DNA of 64,000 nt from Homalodisca vitripennis (GCF_021130785.1 NC_060214.1:46933001-46997000), one strand, 5' to 3'; shown: positions 48,623 through 59,638, numbered from the stretch's first letter. The notes: generated by a model from the sequence alone, not told the origin. Program-made: numbers and translations.

Positions 48623-49429
48623 CTATACACAATTTTCACCATAGTTACAAAAGTAACAGTCCTTTATTTTCGGTTGTGGACCATCATTTTCACAAAGTCT
48701 GGGGAAAAAATGCTCTTGGCAACGTAGTGATTTTAATATGTCCTTGTAGTTTTTCAAATAAACTGGTAACTTATCATAAATACAATCAATGTTAACAATG
48801 TGATTTAATATATATTCTTTTGGTAGATATTCTAATTGATCTTTTGACAAATGTGTGCAACCAATTGTGGAACAAAGTTTGATTGCTGTATTAATTTTTT
48901 CCAAATTTTCCTTAACATATTTTGTATTCTTCCACCAATTTAAAATTGCATGTACATTTATATATGCGCAATTTGATGAATTATGACTAAACACACATGG
49001 TTTCAATATATCTACATTCATTTGTTTTCTTAAATTACATAAACTAGGACAATTGAGATTTTCAAGATTAATTACTTCAACATTGAATTCGGATAGAAAT
49101 TTTTTTGTAAACGTTTCTTTTTCAGTGCCTTTTACATAAATTTTACCTTGTATTTTTATATTTTTAAAAACGTCTTTCAATTCAGAATAGTGTTTAACAC
49201 CAGAACTCCATTGTAAACCGTGATGTTGTTTCTCTAACCAGTTGACTTGCTTTTGTAAATGTGTAGGGAGATTGTTAAAATTACACGGTGGTTGAAACAA
49301 CTGCAGTTGGTACACTTGCTCGTCCGTTGATATTAGAGCAAGCTCTTTTATGACAAAATCGTTGATAATGTTTTTGAATCCTTGAAAGTCCAGTATAAAC
49401 CTTGAGACGGTATAAGTTTCACAACTCAT
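48623..49429 (-). CDS. uncharacterised 'DFQGF' Polinton protein
   Basis: 268 codons from the ATG at 49,429, which overlaps the end of the upstream small ORF by 11 bases. The frame is intact. Visible pattern: RFILDFQGFKNIINDFVIKE near the N-terminus; WLEKQHHGLQWSSG; GKIYVKGTEKE; NLENLNCPSLCNL; CVFSHNSSNCAYINVHAILNWW; and a Cys/His-rich C-terminus (CQEHFFPRLC, CYFCNYGENC) that could bind zinc. I know proteins of this style from arthropod repeats but no assigned function. 'LDFQ...KE' and later His residues faintly recall DEDD-type nucleases, without enough acidic residues to claim activity. Confidence 0.65.
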   Translation of the reverse strand: MSCETYTVSRFILDFQGFKNIINDFVIKELALISTDEQVYQLQLFQPPCNFNNLPTHLQKQVNWLEKQHHGLQWSSGVKHYSELKDVFKNIKIQGKIYVKGTEKETFTKKFLSEFNVEVINLENLNCPSLCNLRKQMNVDILKPCVFSHNSSNCAYINVHAILNWWKNTKYVKENLEKINTAIKLCSTIGCTHLSKDQLEYLPKEYILNHIVNIDCIYDKLPVYLKNYKDILKSLRCQEHFFPRLCENDGPQPKIKDCYFCNYGENCV

Positions 49430-49754
49430 CCAAAGTTGATTTAAACACTTCTTCAAATTCAGCTATTCTTTTTCTAAAACGATCTCTGTCTCTTGCAATT
49501 TGTTCCCATTCGGATTTTCTATCTTCATACTCATCTAACATATAACATTTACTGACTACAGGATTGGAAAATGATACTGTTCTATAATCGAGTCAATCAG
49601 TTATATCTTCAGCTTCATCATCATCATTAAAATTATTATGTCTCAGTCTAAATTCAGTATCAATAACAGAAAAATATTGTTTAAACTTTTTCCAATTATC
49701 AATAACTAATATGAAAGTTTGATTGTTTAATTCTAAAACAACTTTTGTTTTCAT
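49419..49754 (-). pseudogene. small Polinton ORF with an in-frame TGA
   Basis: From the ATG at 49,754 the frame encodes about 53 residues (MKTKVVLELNNQTFILVIDN, ending in an acidic stretch), then a single TGA near 49,594. It continues in the same frame for about 57 more residues (YRTVSFSNPVV, CYMLDEYEDRKSEWEQIA) to a stop at 49,419. The TGA interrupts an otherwise clean 111-codon gene. Its end overlaps the DFQGF gene. Function unknown; the C-terminus is likely a helix. Confidence 0.45.
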
Positions 49755-49824
49755 TTAAATGTTCTCGCACAAAAACTTTAAACACATTAGTAAGTTGAAA
49801 TAGCCTTTCTTTAGGAAGTTCCAT
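49699..49824 (-). CDS. short ORF at the promoter end of the leftward cluster
   Basis: 41 codons from the ATG at 49,824 (MELPKERLFQLTNVFKVF). It overlaps the next small ORF in another frame. It may be the true N-terminus of that protein with one frameshift near 49,750, because the two could join within NENK/KTKVV. No domain is visible. Confidence 0.35.
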   Translation of the reverse strand: MELPKERLFQLTNVFKVFVREHLNENKSCFRIKQSNFHISY

Positions 49825-49916
49825 ATTTAATTACCTGTATTAACACACACACAAAAACTAAATAATCACTATATGAAATGTTGTTCGTTACTAATGATTT
49901 CGTTCACAAATAACTC

Positions 49917-49945
49917 GGTTTTATACTAAAATTATGACGTCATTA
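49917..49945 (-). promoter_or_regulatory. candidate promoter of the leftward Polinton cluster
   Basis: On the minus strand a perfect CRE palindrome TGACGTCA (49,935-49,942) precedes a TATAAAA box (49,925-49,919) by about ten bases. The first ATG of the cluster follows about 95 bases downstream. Spacing and position suit a pol II core promoter. Confidence 0.45.
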
Positions 49946-49950
49946 AAAAA

Positions 49951-50402
49951 AATATTCTTATGAATCATGACTTATATTATTTTTAACCAATCATATCAAT
50001 CCTGTAATGTATACTTATATAATAATAATAACATATTGTTAATCACCTGATATCTCTGGGCGCATGACTTAATCACACTGGTGTTTCCTGTGCTGATGCA
50101 ACAAACAACCTTGCACTGCTGGCTAAAACTTACTCCTCAGCTTATAAAGAAACCTCAAGGCTGTATCACACGTTGCATAACTACACTTGTTTACACGCTT
50201 CGTCGAATCCATTACCATAGTGAATAAATACTTATTATTATACTGTTGCAACAAACTTGCACGTGGTTTAATCACTCTGGTCATCCGCTCTATTAATATT
50301 AATGAATTAAAAAAAACTCCAGATGGAAAACTACTTCCTGCCCATGTTTTGTACCAACATACAATATCAGTAATACCACAAACTATTACAATGATCTCAT
50401 AT
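49951..50402. other. flank between Polinton and Gypsy-B
   Basis: This may include the end of the Polinton, but I could not match it to any inverted sequence on the left side. An 88-codon frame that runs into the LTR has no domain. The last four bases (ATAT) are the Gypsy-B duplication. Confidence 0.35.
50399..50402. repeat. target-site duplication of Gypsy-B (left)
   Basis: ATAT, repeated at 60,055-60,058. Confidence 0.8.
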
Positions 50403-50797
50403 TGCGACGATATTCGAAAACTGAATTTGGAAAGACTGGGTCCTAAATATTAAACGAGGTCGTGAAACGTTGATTGGAAGGTAGGCATACGATATTAACA
50501 CCAAAACACCGTGCCGGTTCGTAGAGGGAGCGGGCAGCCAGCTTTGATTTTGTAACTCCGACCACAGAAAACTCCAAGATGTCCTTGCCCTATCGAAGTC
50601 AGAAGAGAAGAGCACAAGAAACCTAATTCCCGATATCTAGAAAACCTGAAAATACTAGAACCAATCAAAAAGCCAGAAAGCCACAGAAACATCTAGAAAG
50701 AGAACAACCATCTGGTAAAACAGATGGCTCGACCAGCTGTAAGGAAACAGCTCCCGGTCCGTCCAAAGACCAACAAAATAAAGTGGCAAACGCCACA
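50403..50797 (-). repeat. Gypsy-B 3' LTR
   Basis: Matches 59,660-60,054 at constant offset 9,257 over the full 395 bases, with one substitution seen and no indel. Confidence 0.95.
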
Positions 50798-50811
50798 TCC
50801 TCCCCCTCTAC
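50798..50811 (-). promoter_or_regulatory. Gypsy-B polypurine tract
   Basis: The minus strand reads GTAGAGGGGGAGGA directly before the TG of the 3' LTR, a clean purine-rich plus-strand primer. Confidence 0.8.
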
Positions 50812-52624
50812 CCCGGGAGAGAAAAGAAAAAAAACTCAAAAGGATAAGGTAGGAAGAAAAGGACGGAAAGATTAGAGACTACAACTGGTACTGCTGTCGT
50901 TAGCAAACAGCTAGAAATAGCTCTAGTATGGATATCCTGCACGCTCGCGAGGCGCTCCAAAAGCGTAACGGCTAGAATCCATTCCGACTGACCACACTAC
51001 TCAAGATTAAATCTTTTTAGTTTAAAGAGGCTTGAGGAAAAGCCTAGTAGTAGTAAAAAAAAAAAACTTGAACAAAATTAACTACTTTCTGTGGTAGCTA
51101 CCAATAAATAAAGGTCTGAAGTGTTGACACAAGGATGGGTTTTTTCGTTTGTTTCTACATCACTAATACGCTTGGTGGTCAAAAGGCTACAAGAGGGTGT
51201 TCCAGTAAGGTTGGGAAGGAAATTAAATAAGTGTACACTTATTAGTCAAAGCTTATTAGCCAAAGCACTTCCTAAAGTCTCCACCATCCGGGTATCTCCA
51301 CCCGGAACCCAAGGGCCACTTAAGCACCCGAATGGAAAACCCCGAACGGCTGGCGGAACTCCTTGGACCACCGGGAGAGTATTACTCCAGACATAAGGTC
51401 TGTATTTTTTTCTTCAAAGATGGGAGGAACAGAAGGGATGAAGAGACCATTCCAAAGCGAAAATTAAAAATATGAGAAAATTACACCCATCAAAATATCA
51501 ACAGACCCAAGTTCGTGTTGTAAAGGCTAATTAGGTAAAAACCTGGTACTGGCAAAATTTAGCAAAAGTGGGCCAGTACTCTCCTCCCCCTACGGGACGG
51601 CTGAGAAAAAAAATTGGTGGCCAGTGGGAAAAGACAAAATAAAGTTTTATTTTTCCATACTAGTTTTTTAAATTTAGAGACTTGGAGCAAATAAATTCAG
51701 GCTCTTAAAAGGCGTGAAAGAAAAAACTGTAGAGCTACGGGAAGAGCTTAACGGAGTAAGGAAATCATTTGGTCGTGGTAAAGTGGTTTAATTAGGAACT
51801 TTAAAAACAAAAAAAACAACTAGTTTCTAAGTGTTGGCCAGGAAAGGCAAAAAAAAAACCCTGAAACCTACGGAAAAGAGACCCAAAAAAAACTAACTGG
51901 GCCAAAACCCAACAAAATTAGGTTAACAATCAATAAACCTCTAAAACAATAACAATAAAAAAGCCTTCAAAGGATAACAGTAACAACAGTAAAAAAAACA
52001 CTTCCAATATAAACACTAAACAGCAAATAAATAAGATAGCTGCTGGAACATTTAGCAGCTTCAGAGACAAAATTATAAAGTCTTAAAGACACAAAGAGAT
52101 AACAAACAACAACTAACTACAAAAAATATATAGACAAACTACAATCTTCAAAAATATTTTCAACAATAAAAACTAAAACCTATCCATCGCTGCTAACTTA
52201 GCTGAATAACAAAGAATTCCACCTACTGCCAAAAGACTGACCCTACTAAGCAAGAGAAAGACAAAGAAAAGGAAAAGGGAAAGAAAATGTAAGCTTGTGT
52301 TGTAAAATGTAATGGGTTGGCCGAACCAAGGATAGCAGGCTGCGCGACTGCATTAGGGAATGTTAAAAATAAATAAACATAAAATTCACTCCCAATGTAC
52401 AGCCTAGAAAAATTGCCGAAGCAAAAAAAAAATTCTCTAAACAGCCAATGCTAATCCTGATCCCCCCGTGTATATGTACTGTAAAAAAAGAGGAGTAAAA
52501 GGATCAGAGTGTTAATGTGGTGTAAGGAAGAGAAGAAGAAGAAGAAGGAGGAGGGAAAAAACTAAACTAACATCACTATGCCCTAAACCATCCCTATAAA
52601 CGTCCCGGCAGCGGTGCTTTGGTC
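50812..52624 (-). other. Gypsy-B 3' non-coding region
   Basis: About 1.8 kb between the integrase stop and the polypurine tract. It is A-rich on the plus strand and low in complexity. A 91-codon plus-strand frame (51,121-51,396) has no domain. There is no envelope-like frame on the minus strand with a signal peptide or membrane segments. Confidence 0.5.
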
Positions 52625-53649
52625 TTAGATAGGCCCAAAATATTTCTTTAGGTGGGAAACATGGGCCGACCTAATAAGTTTCCCTGACTTGGGACACCTC
52701 AATGTCACGGTGACTGGAGAGGTAAAATCATGAATAACCAGAGGGCGTGACCACAGAGGTTGCAGTTTGGCTGAAATTTGATTAGCCGCATTACTCAAAT
52801 TTACTCGTCGAAACATTGCCAAATCACCGATACGAAAATTAACTGGTAAACGACCTTGGTTGTACTGCCGAGCAACTTTTCGGTGTGCAACCTCCAACCG
52901 ATCCAAGGCCTGAGACCATCTCCTCTGCATGTCTCTGGAATCTTGTGTTTGGAGGAGATCATCCAAATTCCAATTGTTTTCCAGGGGAGAAGTAATTTTT
53001 GTAGCCAAGGAAAATTTCAGCAGGAGAGGTGCCAATTGACTCATGCTTAGCCGAATTAAAAGCGACTTGGAATAAATGGAGATTAGTGTCCCAGTCAGTA
53101 TGATTTTGAGAATGGAAAATTCTCAAGGCAACGCCGAGGTTTTTTATTAACTCTTTCAGCAATTGACGGCTTCGGATAATATGGCGAGGTCATAACGTGT
53201 TTGATACCAAGTTCCAGACACATGTTATCGAACTGTCTGGATTTGAAACAACCACCACGGTCGGTGACGAGTTGTGAGGGGAAGCCAAAATACGCGAACA
53301 AGCCCTTATGCAAAAGATTCACCGTAGTAGGAGCGGTAGCATTTTTAGCAGGCAAAATCACTGTATATTTTGAAAAGGCGTCAACGATTGTAAGAAGCCA
53401 TTTGTGGCCTTTTTTTGTTCTAGGAAGAGGTCCCACGTAATCAACAAACACCCGTTGAAAAGGCCTGGTTGCTAATTGAGAAGCCAAAGGGCCTACCTTA
53501 GTATTTTGAGCCTGTTTGCATCTCTGACAGAAAGGACAAGCCTTTACCCTCTCTTGGATAGCCTGCTTCAGGTCGGTTAGAAAAGAAAATTTGACTAATC
53601 CGATCCCAAGTTTTCTTGAATCCCAGATGAGCTCCGAGAGGTGACTCAT
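52625..53649 (-). pseudogene. Gypsy-B integrase (three frames)
   Basis: The CC half of the zinc domain is visible (CPFCQRCK), with the HH half less clear. The DDE core is Asp in VFVDYVGPL, Asp in LVTDRGGCF and Glu in SIAERVN. Later frames (53,162-52,959 and 53,044-52,625) give the rest of the core (ALRIFHSQNHTDWDTNLHLF) and a C-terminal module (FRIGDLAMFRR, KLQPLWSRPLVI, IRSAHVSHLKKYFGPI) that lacks an obvious chromodomain. Two frame changes make it inactive as read. Confidence 0.88.
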
Positions 53650-53657
53650 GGTAAACT

Positions 53658-54305
53658 TTAAAACAATAGGTCGTAGAGTTTGCTAGGTACCACTACTCTA
53701 GGTTTGGATTGATTAGGCAATTGGTGAACTAAAATGCCTTGAATTACAGAATAATTTTGATTGGGATTAGTACCCTTCAAAGATTTCACAATATTGCGAA
53801 TTTGAGCATCTTGCTCTTGGTGGCCTTTGATGTCTTTGAAGGCTTCCGGTACAGAAAAAAGAATAAAAGCCTGTGTGTGGTCGGTTTTATTTTGAATAGT
53901 AGAACTCTGTGATGAATCGGTTTGGGGCTCAAATAAACGCAAGAGGCAGTCGGCCACAACATTGTCTTTGCCCCTAACATGCTTGACAGTAAATTGAAAG
54001 GCATTGATGAGAGTGGTCCAACGTGCTATTTTTCCTACCTGGCGAGGATTGTTAAGTAACCATGAGAGTGAGGAATTGTCAGTCTCAAGCGTGAAGGAAC
54101 GATGCTCTAAATATTGTCTAAATTTTGTAAAGGCATAGACTACTGCCAAAGCTTCTAAATGGAAAGTTGAATAGTTCCTCTCGTGTACATTTAAAGGACG
54201 GCTCGCAAAAGCTATAGGGTATATTTGGCCCTGGATTTCCTGAGACAGCACTGCACCTACAGCAGTACCTGAAGCATCAGTTGACAGAATAAACGGGGCA
54301 ATCAA
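53658..54305 (-). pseudogene. Gypsy-B RNase H
   Basis: About 215 codons contain the Gypsy RNase H: LSTDASGTAVGAVLSQE, HLEALAVVYAFTKFR and ETDNSSLSWLL carry the three acidic residues, and KHVRGKDNVVADCLLR carries the final Asp. It is separated from RT by a frame change near 54,310-54,500 and from integrase by another at 53,650. Confidence 0.9.
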
Positions 54306-54499
54306 AATTTGGTAAGCGTAGGACCGGAGCAGAGACTAAAGACCGTTTAAGTTTGTGAAAAGCATTCTGTTGCTCCTCACCCCATATGAAAATTTACATC
54401 CTTTCTCTTTAAACCTATTCAACGGCTCACAGATTGACGCGAAATTGGGAATAAATTTAGAATAAAAGGCACACATTCCAAGAAACCTGCTAAGGCTGC

Positions 54500-55464
54500 T
54501 TAGTATTTTTTGGGTTGAGGGTAGTTGTCGATAGGGCGAGTTCTATTTGGGTTGATGGTAACTTTCCCATCTTCGAAGACGTGGCCTAGAAATTCTATTT
54601 TATGAGAGGCAATGACCATCTTTTCTGGGTTAACTGTTAACCCTGCCCTACTAAGTCGGTCAAGGACTAAATCGAGATGTCTTTGGTGATCTTCCAGATT
54701 TTCAGAAAAAATAACAAGGTCGTCGAAATAGCAGAACAAGAAATCAAATTTCACATCACCAAAGATTTTATTTATCAACTGAGTCAGTATCATGCTACCA
54801 CTAGCTAGACCAAAAGGGAGGTAATTGTATTCCCATTGGCCATTGCTTGTGACAAATGAAAGTGTACTTCTTGGAAGCCTCATCAAGTGGTATCTGGTTG
54901 TAAGCGGACACCAAGTCTAACATAGAAAAGATCTTAGCCTTGCCTAGAAATTGAAAAGAAGACTCTACCGTAGGCATCGGAGTTGAATCGAGCTCCAAGA
55001 CATTGTTTAAGGGCGCGGAAGTCAACCACCAGGCGTGAAGAACCTCCCTTTTTAGGTACTAAAAATGCTGGACTGGAGTAAGGGGAAGTTGAAGGTCTAA
55101 TAACGCCTTTCTCCAGAAGGCCTTCGATATGCTCACGAATTAAAGCCATTTTCGGGGGAGCATAATGATACGGACGGCACCTGAACGGCTTGTCTGACTT
55201 GACAGTGATAGAATAAGTCAAAAGGTTAGTTTTACCCAGCTGTTTGGTCACAGTTTCGGGAAAACACCGCAGAATATTTTTAAATGTCTGAACTTGGGAA
55301 TTATCAAGCCTCTCTCCAAAGATAGGTCCCAAACTAACATCCTCTGCCTGTTCATCCTCTAGGTTTTCGGCTATAACTAGTGAAGTGTCAAAGGGAAAAG
55401 ACACCTGGCGTTGAGCCGCATTAATGCTCATTTCAGAGGCCTGAATGAAGTCGAGTCCAATCAA
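54500..55464 (-). pseudogene. Gypsy-B reverse transcriptase (three frames)
   Basis: The first frame (55,464-54,934) has the pre-RT linker and fingers motif (PFRCRPYHYAPPKM, then SSRLVVDFRALKQ). The second (55,025-54,801) has FSMLDLVSAYNQIPL with the first catalytic Asp. The third (54,886-54,500) has LPFGLASG, the catalytic pair in YFDDLVIFS and KIEFLGHVF. The catalytic residues are present, but the reading frame is broken twice. Confidence 0.9.
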
Positions 55465-55601
55465 AACAGGAACCGGTAAGTTGTTAGTAACAAGGAAATG
55501 GGAAAGTCCAAGAGAAACAAGCTAATTTGAAATGAATATGGGCCAAAAATTGAAAGGAGACATCTGAACCATTTGCAGCTGTAGCCGTCAATGAAGTTTC
55601 T

Positions 55602-56367
55602 TCAAACTTTCTTCACGACACCCTTGAGTTTAGAGAGAGTATCAAATACGCTTTTAGCTACGATAGATCTGGTAGAACCAGTATCAATCACAGCAGAAGA
55701 CTTAATGTTAGAAAAAGCAATAGGAATTTCTAGGGGTTTGACCTTGGGCAAAGCCGGAGCTAAAGGATTAATGGGCCTAGTCTTCTTGGGGAATGCCGGC
55801 CCTTTCAGCGAATTCCCCTTTTGGAGTTTTAAATTAACCGCAGGATTAGCGGAACTATAATTATGGTTTTGATTATTCCTATTATAGGAAAACCTCCGTT
55901 CCTGGTTTGGCCTACTATTGTTCCCTGGTAGCATATTATCTTGCAATTGATTAGAATTACAAACTTGGGGGTTCAGCCGCTGATTGAAAGCATTATCATA
56001 GCCATTTGCCCTTACTTGGCCCTGCCTAGAAATTATTGGGTTGAGAATGAAAGTTCTGGTAAGGTCTACTATTATTGTAAGGCCCGCTTCCTTGCCTTTG
56101 GTTACCTCCAAACGAATGGTTTGGATAAAATGTGCTATAGGGGGTTCTCTTAGCGGCGTCTCGGTCGAAGTTTGTACCCGAACCACGGTAAAATGTTCTG
56201 TTATTATAACGATTATTTTGGAAAAGATGTCCAGCGTATTGTAAATTAGTATTATCATAAGTGACATTTTTATTAGAATCTATTGCAGCTTCCTGAGATT
56301 CAGAATTGCCATACCCTAACGGAGCTTGAACAGTGTTGACCGTCAAACTCTCAATCATGGAAACCAT
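55602..56367 (-). pseudogene. Gypsy-B gag C-terminus and protease
   Basis: Frames 56,367-56,026 and 56,267-55,602 encode an Asn/Arg/Tyr/Gln-rich, basic gag tail (RYNNRTFYRGSG, YNNSRPYQNFHSQPNN) with no CCHC zinc knuckle in any frame. The aspartic protease follows, with active-site DTGS in SSAVIDTGSTRSIVAKSV. A frameshift near 55,600 precedes the RT frame. The zinc-free gag tail contrasts with Gypsy-A. Confidence 0.8.
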
Positions 56368-56372
56368 GTTTT

Positions 56373-57261
56373 TCAGTTGTTGTACTGTGGTAGGGGGTTG
56401 AAGACTGCAAAAGCTGCCCTAGTATGAGGGTTGAGACCGGTAAAAATAGTTGTAAAAATCTCGCCATCACTTATTTCTGGTCCAAGAATTTGGAACATGC
56501 TAACAATGTCAGTAAAGATAATCAGCATAAGGTTCTGACAGTCGTTGTTGTCTATACATGAGTTTAGACTGAATGTCTCTAATGGCCCTAGATGAGAAAA
56601 AGGTAAACCTAATTGTCTGCAGAGCATTCGGCCAGGTAGAGTCAGCACTCACGAGACCCATCCACACATCACGAAGTCTGCCTTCAGTGCGTGCCACAGC
56701 GTTTAATAGAATAGTTTTATCTGAACCTAAAATTTAACTCTACTATTTTTTGGATTTTTACGAGAAATTCTGTTAGCTGAAATAAATCTGTACCAGAAGT
56801 AATGGGTACCTCTCTAAGCATATCCCGCAAAATGTTAGGGAATGAGACATCGTCCCTGTTATATGGCCTATTTTGGGTTGCAATTTCTTGGGCTACCGTC
56901 TTAGCAGTCGCTTCAATAGCATTTAAGGTCATTGTATGCAGACTCTTCACTAAACCACCAAGATCCACCGGCACTACAGGGGGCAGCACAGTACAAGTTC
57001 CTACTTCGTCCTGTTTTAAACTGGGATTATCCACTAAATCATCCGTTACGGGTACCCTTGGTTCATCCGCAGATTCCTCCAAGTCACTCACGACCCCTTC
57101 GCTAGACCGAGCCACAAATTCACTTAGCTGCACACGCATGGCATCAAGCTTATCTTGGGTTTAATTCCCCATAGCTTGCATTGTTCGCGGGCTTCCTCAA
57201 TAGTCAACTTTTTAATCCAAGACACAGTCTTTGGAACATTATTTAAATCGAAGAACTTCAT
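56373..57261 (-). pseudogene. Gypsy-B gag, N-terminal and capsid part
   Basis: I place the start at the ATG at 57,261 (MKFFDLNNVPKTVSWIKKLT), which reads a SAP-like helix pair (EEAREQCKLWGI). After a one-base frame change near 57,155 it continues as MRVQLSEFVARSSEG and an acidic linker. Further frames (56,697-56,509 and 56,648-56,373) give the capsid-like region (EGRLRDVWMGLV, LMYRQQRLSEPYADYLY, SDGEIFTTIFTGLNPHTRAA). At least four frame changes occur. Confidence 0.78.
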
Positions 57262-59638
57262 CTCGTAAAAGGTTCAATAATCAACAATAAATAAACACAA
57301 AATCACAACAAACAAGTTAAACAATAAATTAATCAAAGACACATGAAGAGCGTGGACAGATATTCCACACAAACTAGAGAGCAGTAAAAAAAAATTCAGA
57401 AAAAACATTAGGGCAATTTTACTGTGGTGTGTGAAAAAGTACAAGTTGTAAAAAAAAACTATTAAAAATTTATAGTATTACAAATAAATAAAAGCATATA
57501 GTACATTTCCTTATTATTACCATGAAACCAAATTCCAGTATCACCAACAGGTGAAGGCAGAAAATACAACAAGTTTGGCTTTCAGAACAAAAAAAAAAAG
57601 TCGGTTGCCATCAGTCGGGGGTAGACTCCAATTTGTTCCCTCTCAAAAGGTTGAGAAAGTTCAAAGTATTCAAAAAAAACCTAACAACACCTTTCAAAAC
57701 CTAAAAGAATAAGAGAGGGAAACAAAGTAAACAAAAATTAATCAAAAGCAAGAGCAACTGTACCGTAGAAGAGCAAAAAAAAAAATATATGTGGAGCGAG
57801 TCGTAAAGTAGCGCTACCGGTAACTACTACATAAAAGTTCAACAAGGGCCCAAGTGAACAAGACACAAGCCTAAATAGTAAACTCTCCCTTAAAACTGTA
57901 AATAATTTAGAACACCCCCAAAAAAAAATCTCTTTTGAGGCCAAGAATCCAAAAAAAAACCCCAGTGAAAAATTAAAAATTAAGAAATTAAAGACCAAAG
58001 GAAAAAAATTATTTAACCACTTAAGGCTTAAATTAGGCTAAACTGAAATTTAGGTAAGTTAAACACCCGAAGCTGAATCAAGCAAGCTGACATATCAATC
58101 AATCCAAAGAGTCCACTAGGGTTTTGGTATATTATAAAATAGTGAACCCTCAAGGTGGCAAACTATAGTTTTAAAAGTTTGTAAAAGAAAGGAAGTTTTC
58201 AACATTTTGGAAAGAAAGTTTAGTTTTGTAAGTAATTAAAGCACTTATATGTATGTCAGCACGTCAAATCCAACCCCAAGCTGCAACTTCATAAAAATTA
58301 CAAAACAAGCCTAGGGCCTATGTTACTTTCAATACTAGTTGAAACTAAAGGTGTACTCCATATTAACTTTAACTGTTTTAATTTAAACAGGCACTAGTCA
58401 AAAGAATCAAAGGGCTTTTAACAATAGACTATGAAAGAATTATTATTTTTACAATAACATTAAAGTTTTGAAGAAGGTTTTAAAAAAAAAAATTGCAAAC
58501 TGTTAGACTAAATCAACCCCTTAAGCTTGAACTGCCCCGAACAATCAAATAGCATAGGCCTACATAAAAGTTTGACATGTTTCTAAGTAGAAAAAATTAT
58601 CAGATAAAATTTAACAGTAACACTTCACTTACCTTGTGTATAGACTAAGATTAATTAACAAAATTGTGTAAGACTCGAAAAAATTCAACGCAGTAGACAA
58701 AATCATCAAATTAGTGCTATTAAAAATTTAAACTCTTATCAACTTAAAACATGTACAAGTGGAGTAAATCCGCTGGAAGAATAAATAAATAAACTAAATA
58801 ATTAATTAAATCCTAGAATAACAACAATTAATTGCATTTGGAACTAAGGGTAGGTGTGGAAAGGTTAAAAATTTTAATTAAATCAGATGTAGAGATGAAA
58901 TATCAGAAGGAAAGCAAGTTATATAAAAAGAACACTTTTAATTATAAGCCAACCCAAAGTAAATAATCTGGTGAAACTGAAATGGGGGTTTCAAATATTA
59001 ACCAGAAAGCTAAGAACTTTAAAAACAAAAGGTAGGCTATACATAGGCGGCAGTACAATACGCAGTCACCAACAGCATCTATGAAATCCTTCGACTTTAC
59101 TTGCACAGATCTGAGCCAAAGTTTAAATTAAAATACTAAAAGGTGCTAATTAAAGTTTTAGAAAGCACAAGTAATTAAGTACCAGGTATGTTTAAGGCAA
59201 CAGGCTACACTGTAGGTGAAAGTAAAAGTTAGGTTAAGAGTTAACTTGGTGAGAGAAAAAAAATTTATTAAAAGTGGTTTAAAGTAAAATTTTAAGCTAG
59301 AAAAAATCAAACCAAATACCTATGCCTAAATAATTAGAGAGAATAAGTTACTAAAGTTTAAGAAATACTGCCACTCACATGTTCAATTATTACACAACTA
59401 GGCTTAGGTAGCAGTTGGTTACAAGAACTGCTTGGCTCAGACCTGCCACATTAAAAACAAGCTACTTCGAAAAAGTTTAACATTTTGAGTAAAAAAAAGG
59501 CAGTGTAAGGAAAATTTAGAAAACTAAAAAAATTTAGAAAAACGTCTACCCCTTTAAAAAAACTTAAAACTAGGACTTAGCTCTCATAGCTGTGTAGAAT
59601 TCCTCCGCTCCCACCGGCAAACCTAGCCTTCCATTTCT
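57262..59638 (-). other. Gypsy-B 5' leader
   Basis: About 2.4 kb of A-rich sequence between primer-binding site and gag start. An 86-codon minus-strand frame at 57,738-57,998 is Phe/Leu-rich from poly-A/T composition and shows no domain. Such a long leader is unusual. It could hold packaging or ribosome-entry signals, or degenerate sequence. Confidence 0.5.

Larger units (their letters stand above)
37049..49950. mobile_element. Polinton/Maverick (adintovirus-like) element
   Basis: About 13 kb carries the full Polinton core set: protein-primed family B polymerase, retrovirus-like integrase, packaging ATPase, adenovirus-type protease, major and minor jelly-roll capsid proteins. It also carries dUTPase, a phospholipase A2-like protein and several unassigned ORFs. 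dUTPase and polymerase run rightward and everything else leftward, converging at 41,485/41,683. Genes on the minus strand are tightly packed and often overlap by a few bases. Terminal inverted repeats and 6-bp duplications were not recognised, so both boundaries are approximate. The left edge abuts a LINE and Gypsy-B lies just beyond the right edge. Frameshifts and stops show this copy is inactive or mis-sequenced. Confidence 0.9.

Noticed and set aside
50187..50453. 88-codon plus-strand frame left of Gypsy-B
   Set aside because: Runs into the LTR and has no recognisable domain.
50495..50692. short minus-strand frames in each Gypsy-B LTR
   Set aside because: Same frames appear in both LTR copies; LTR sequence, not genes.
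51121..51396. 91-codon plus-strand frame considered as an env or accessory gene
   Set aside because: Opposite strand to the element, no signal peptide or membrane segment.
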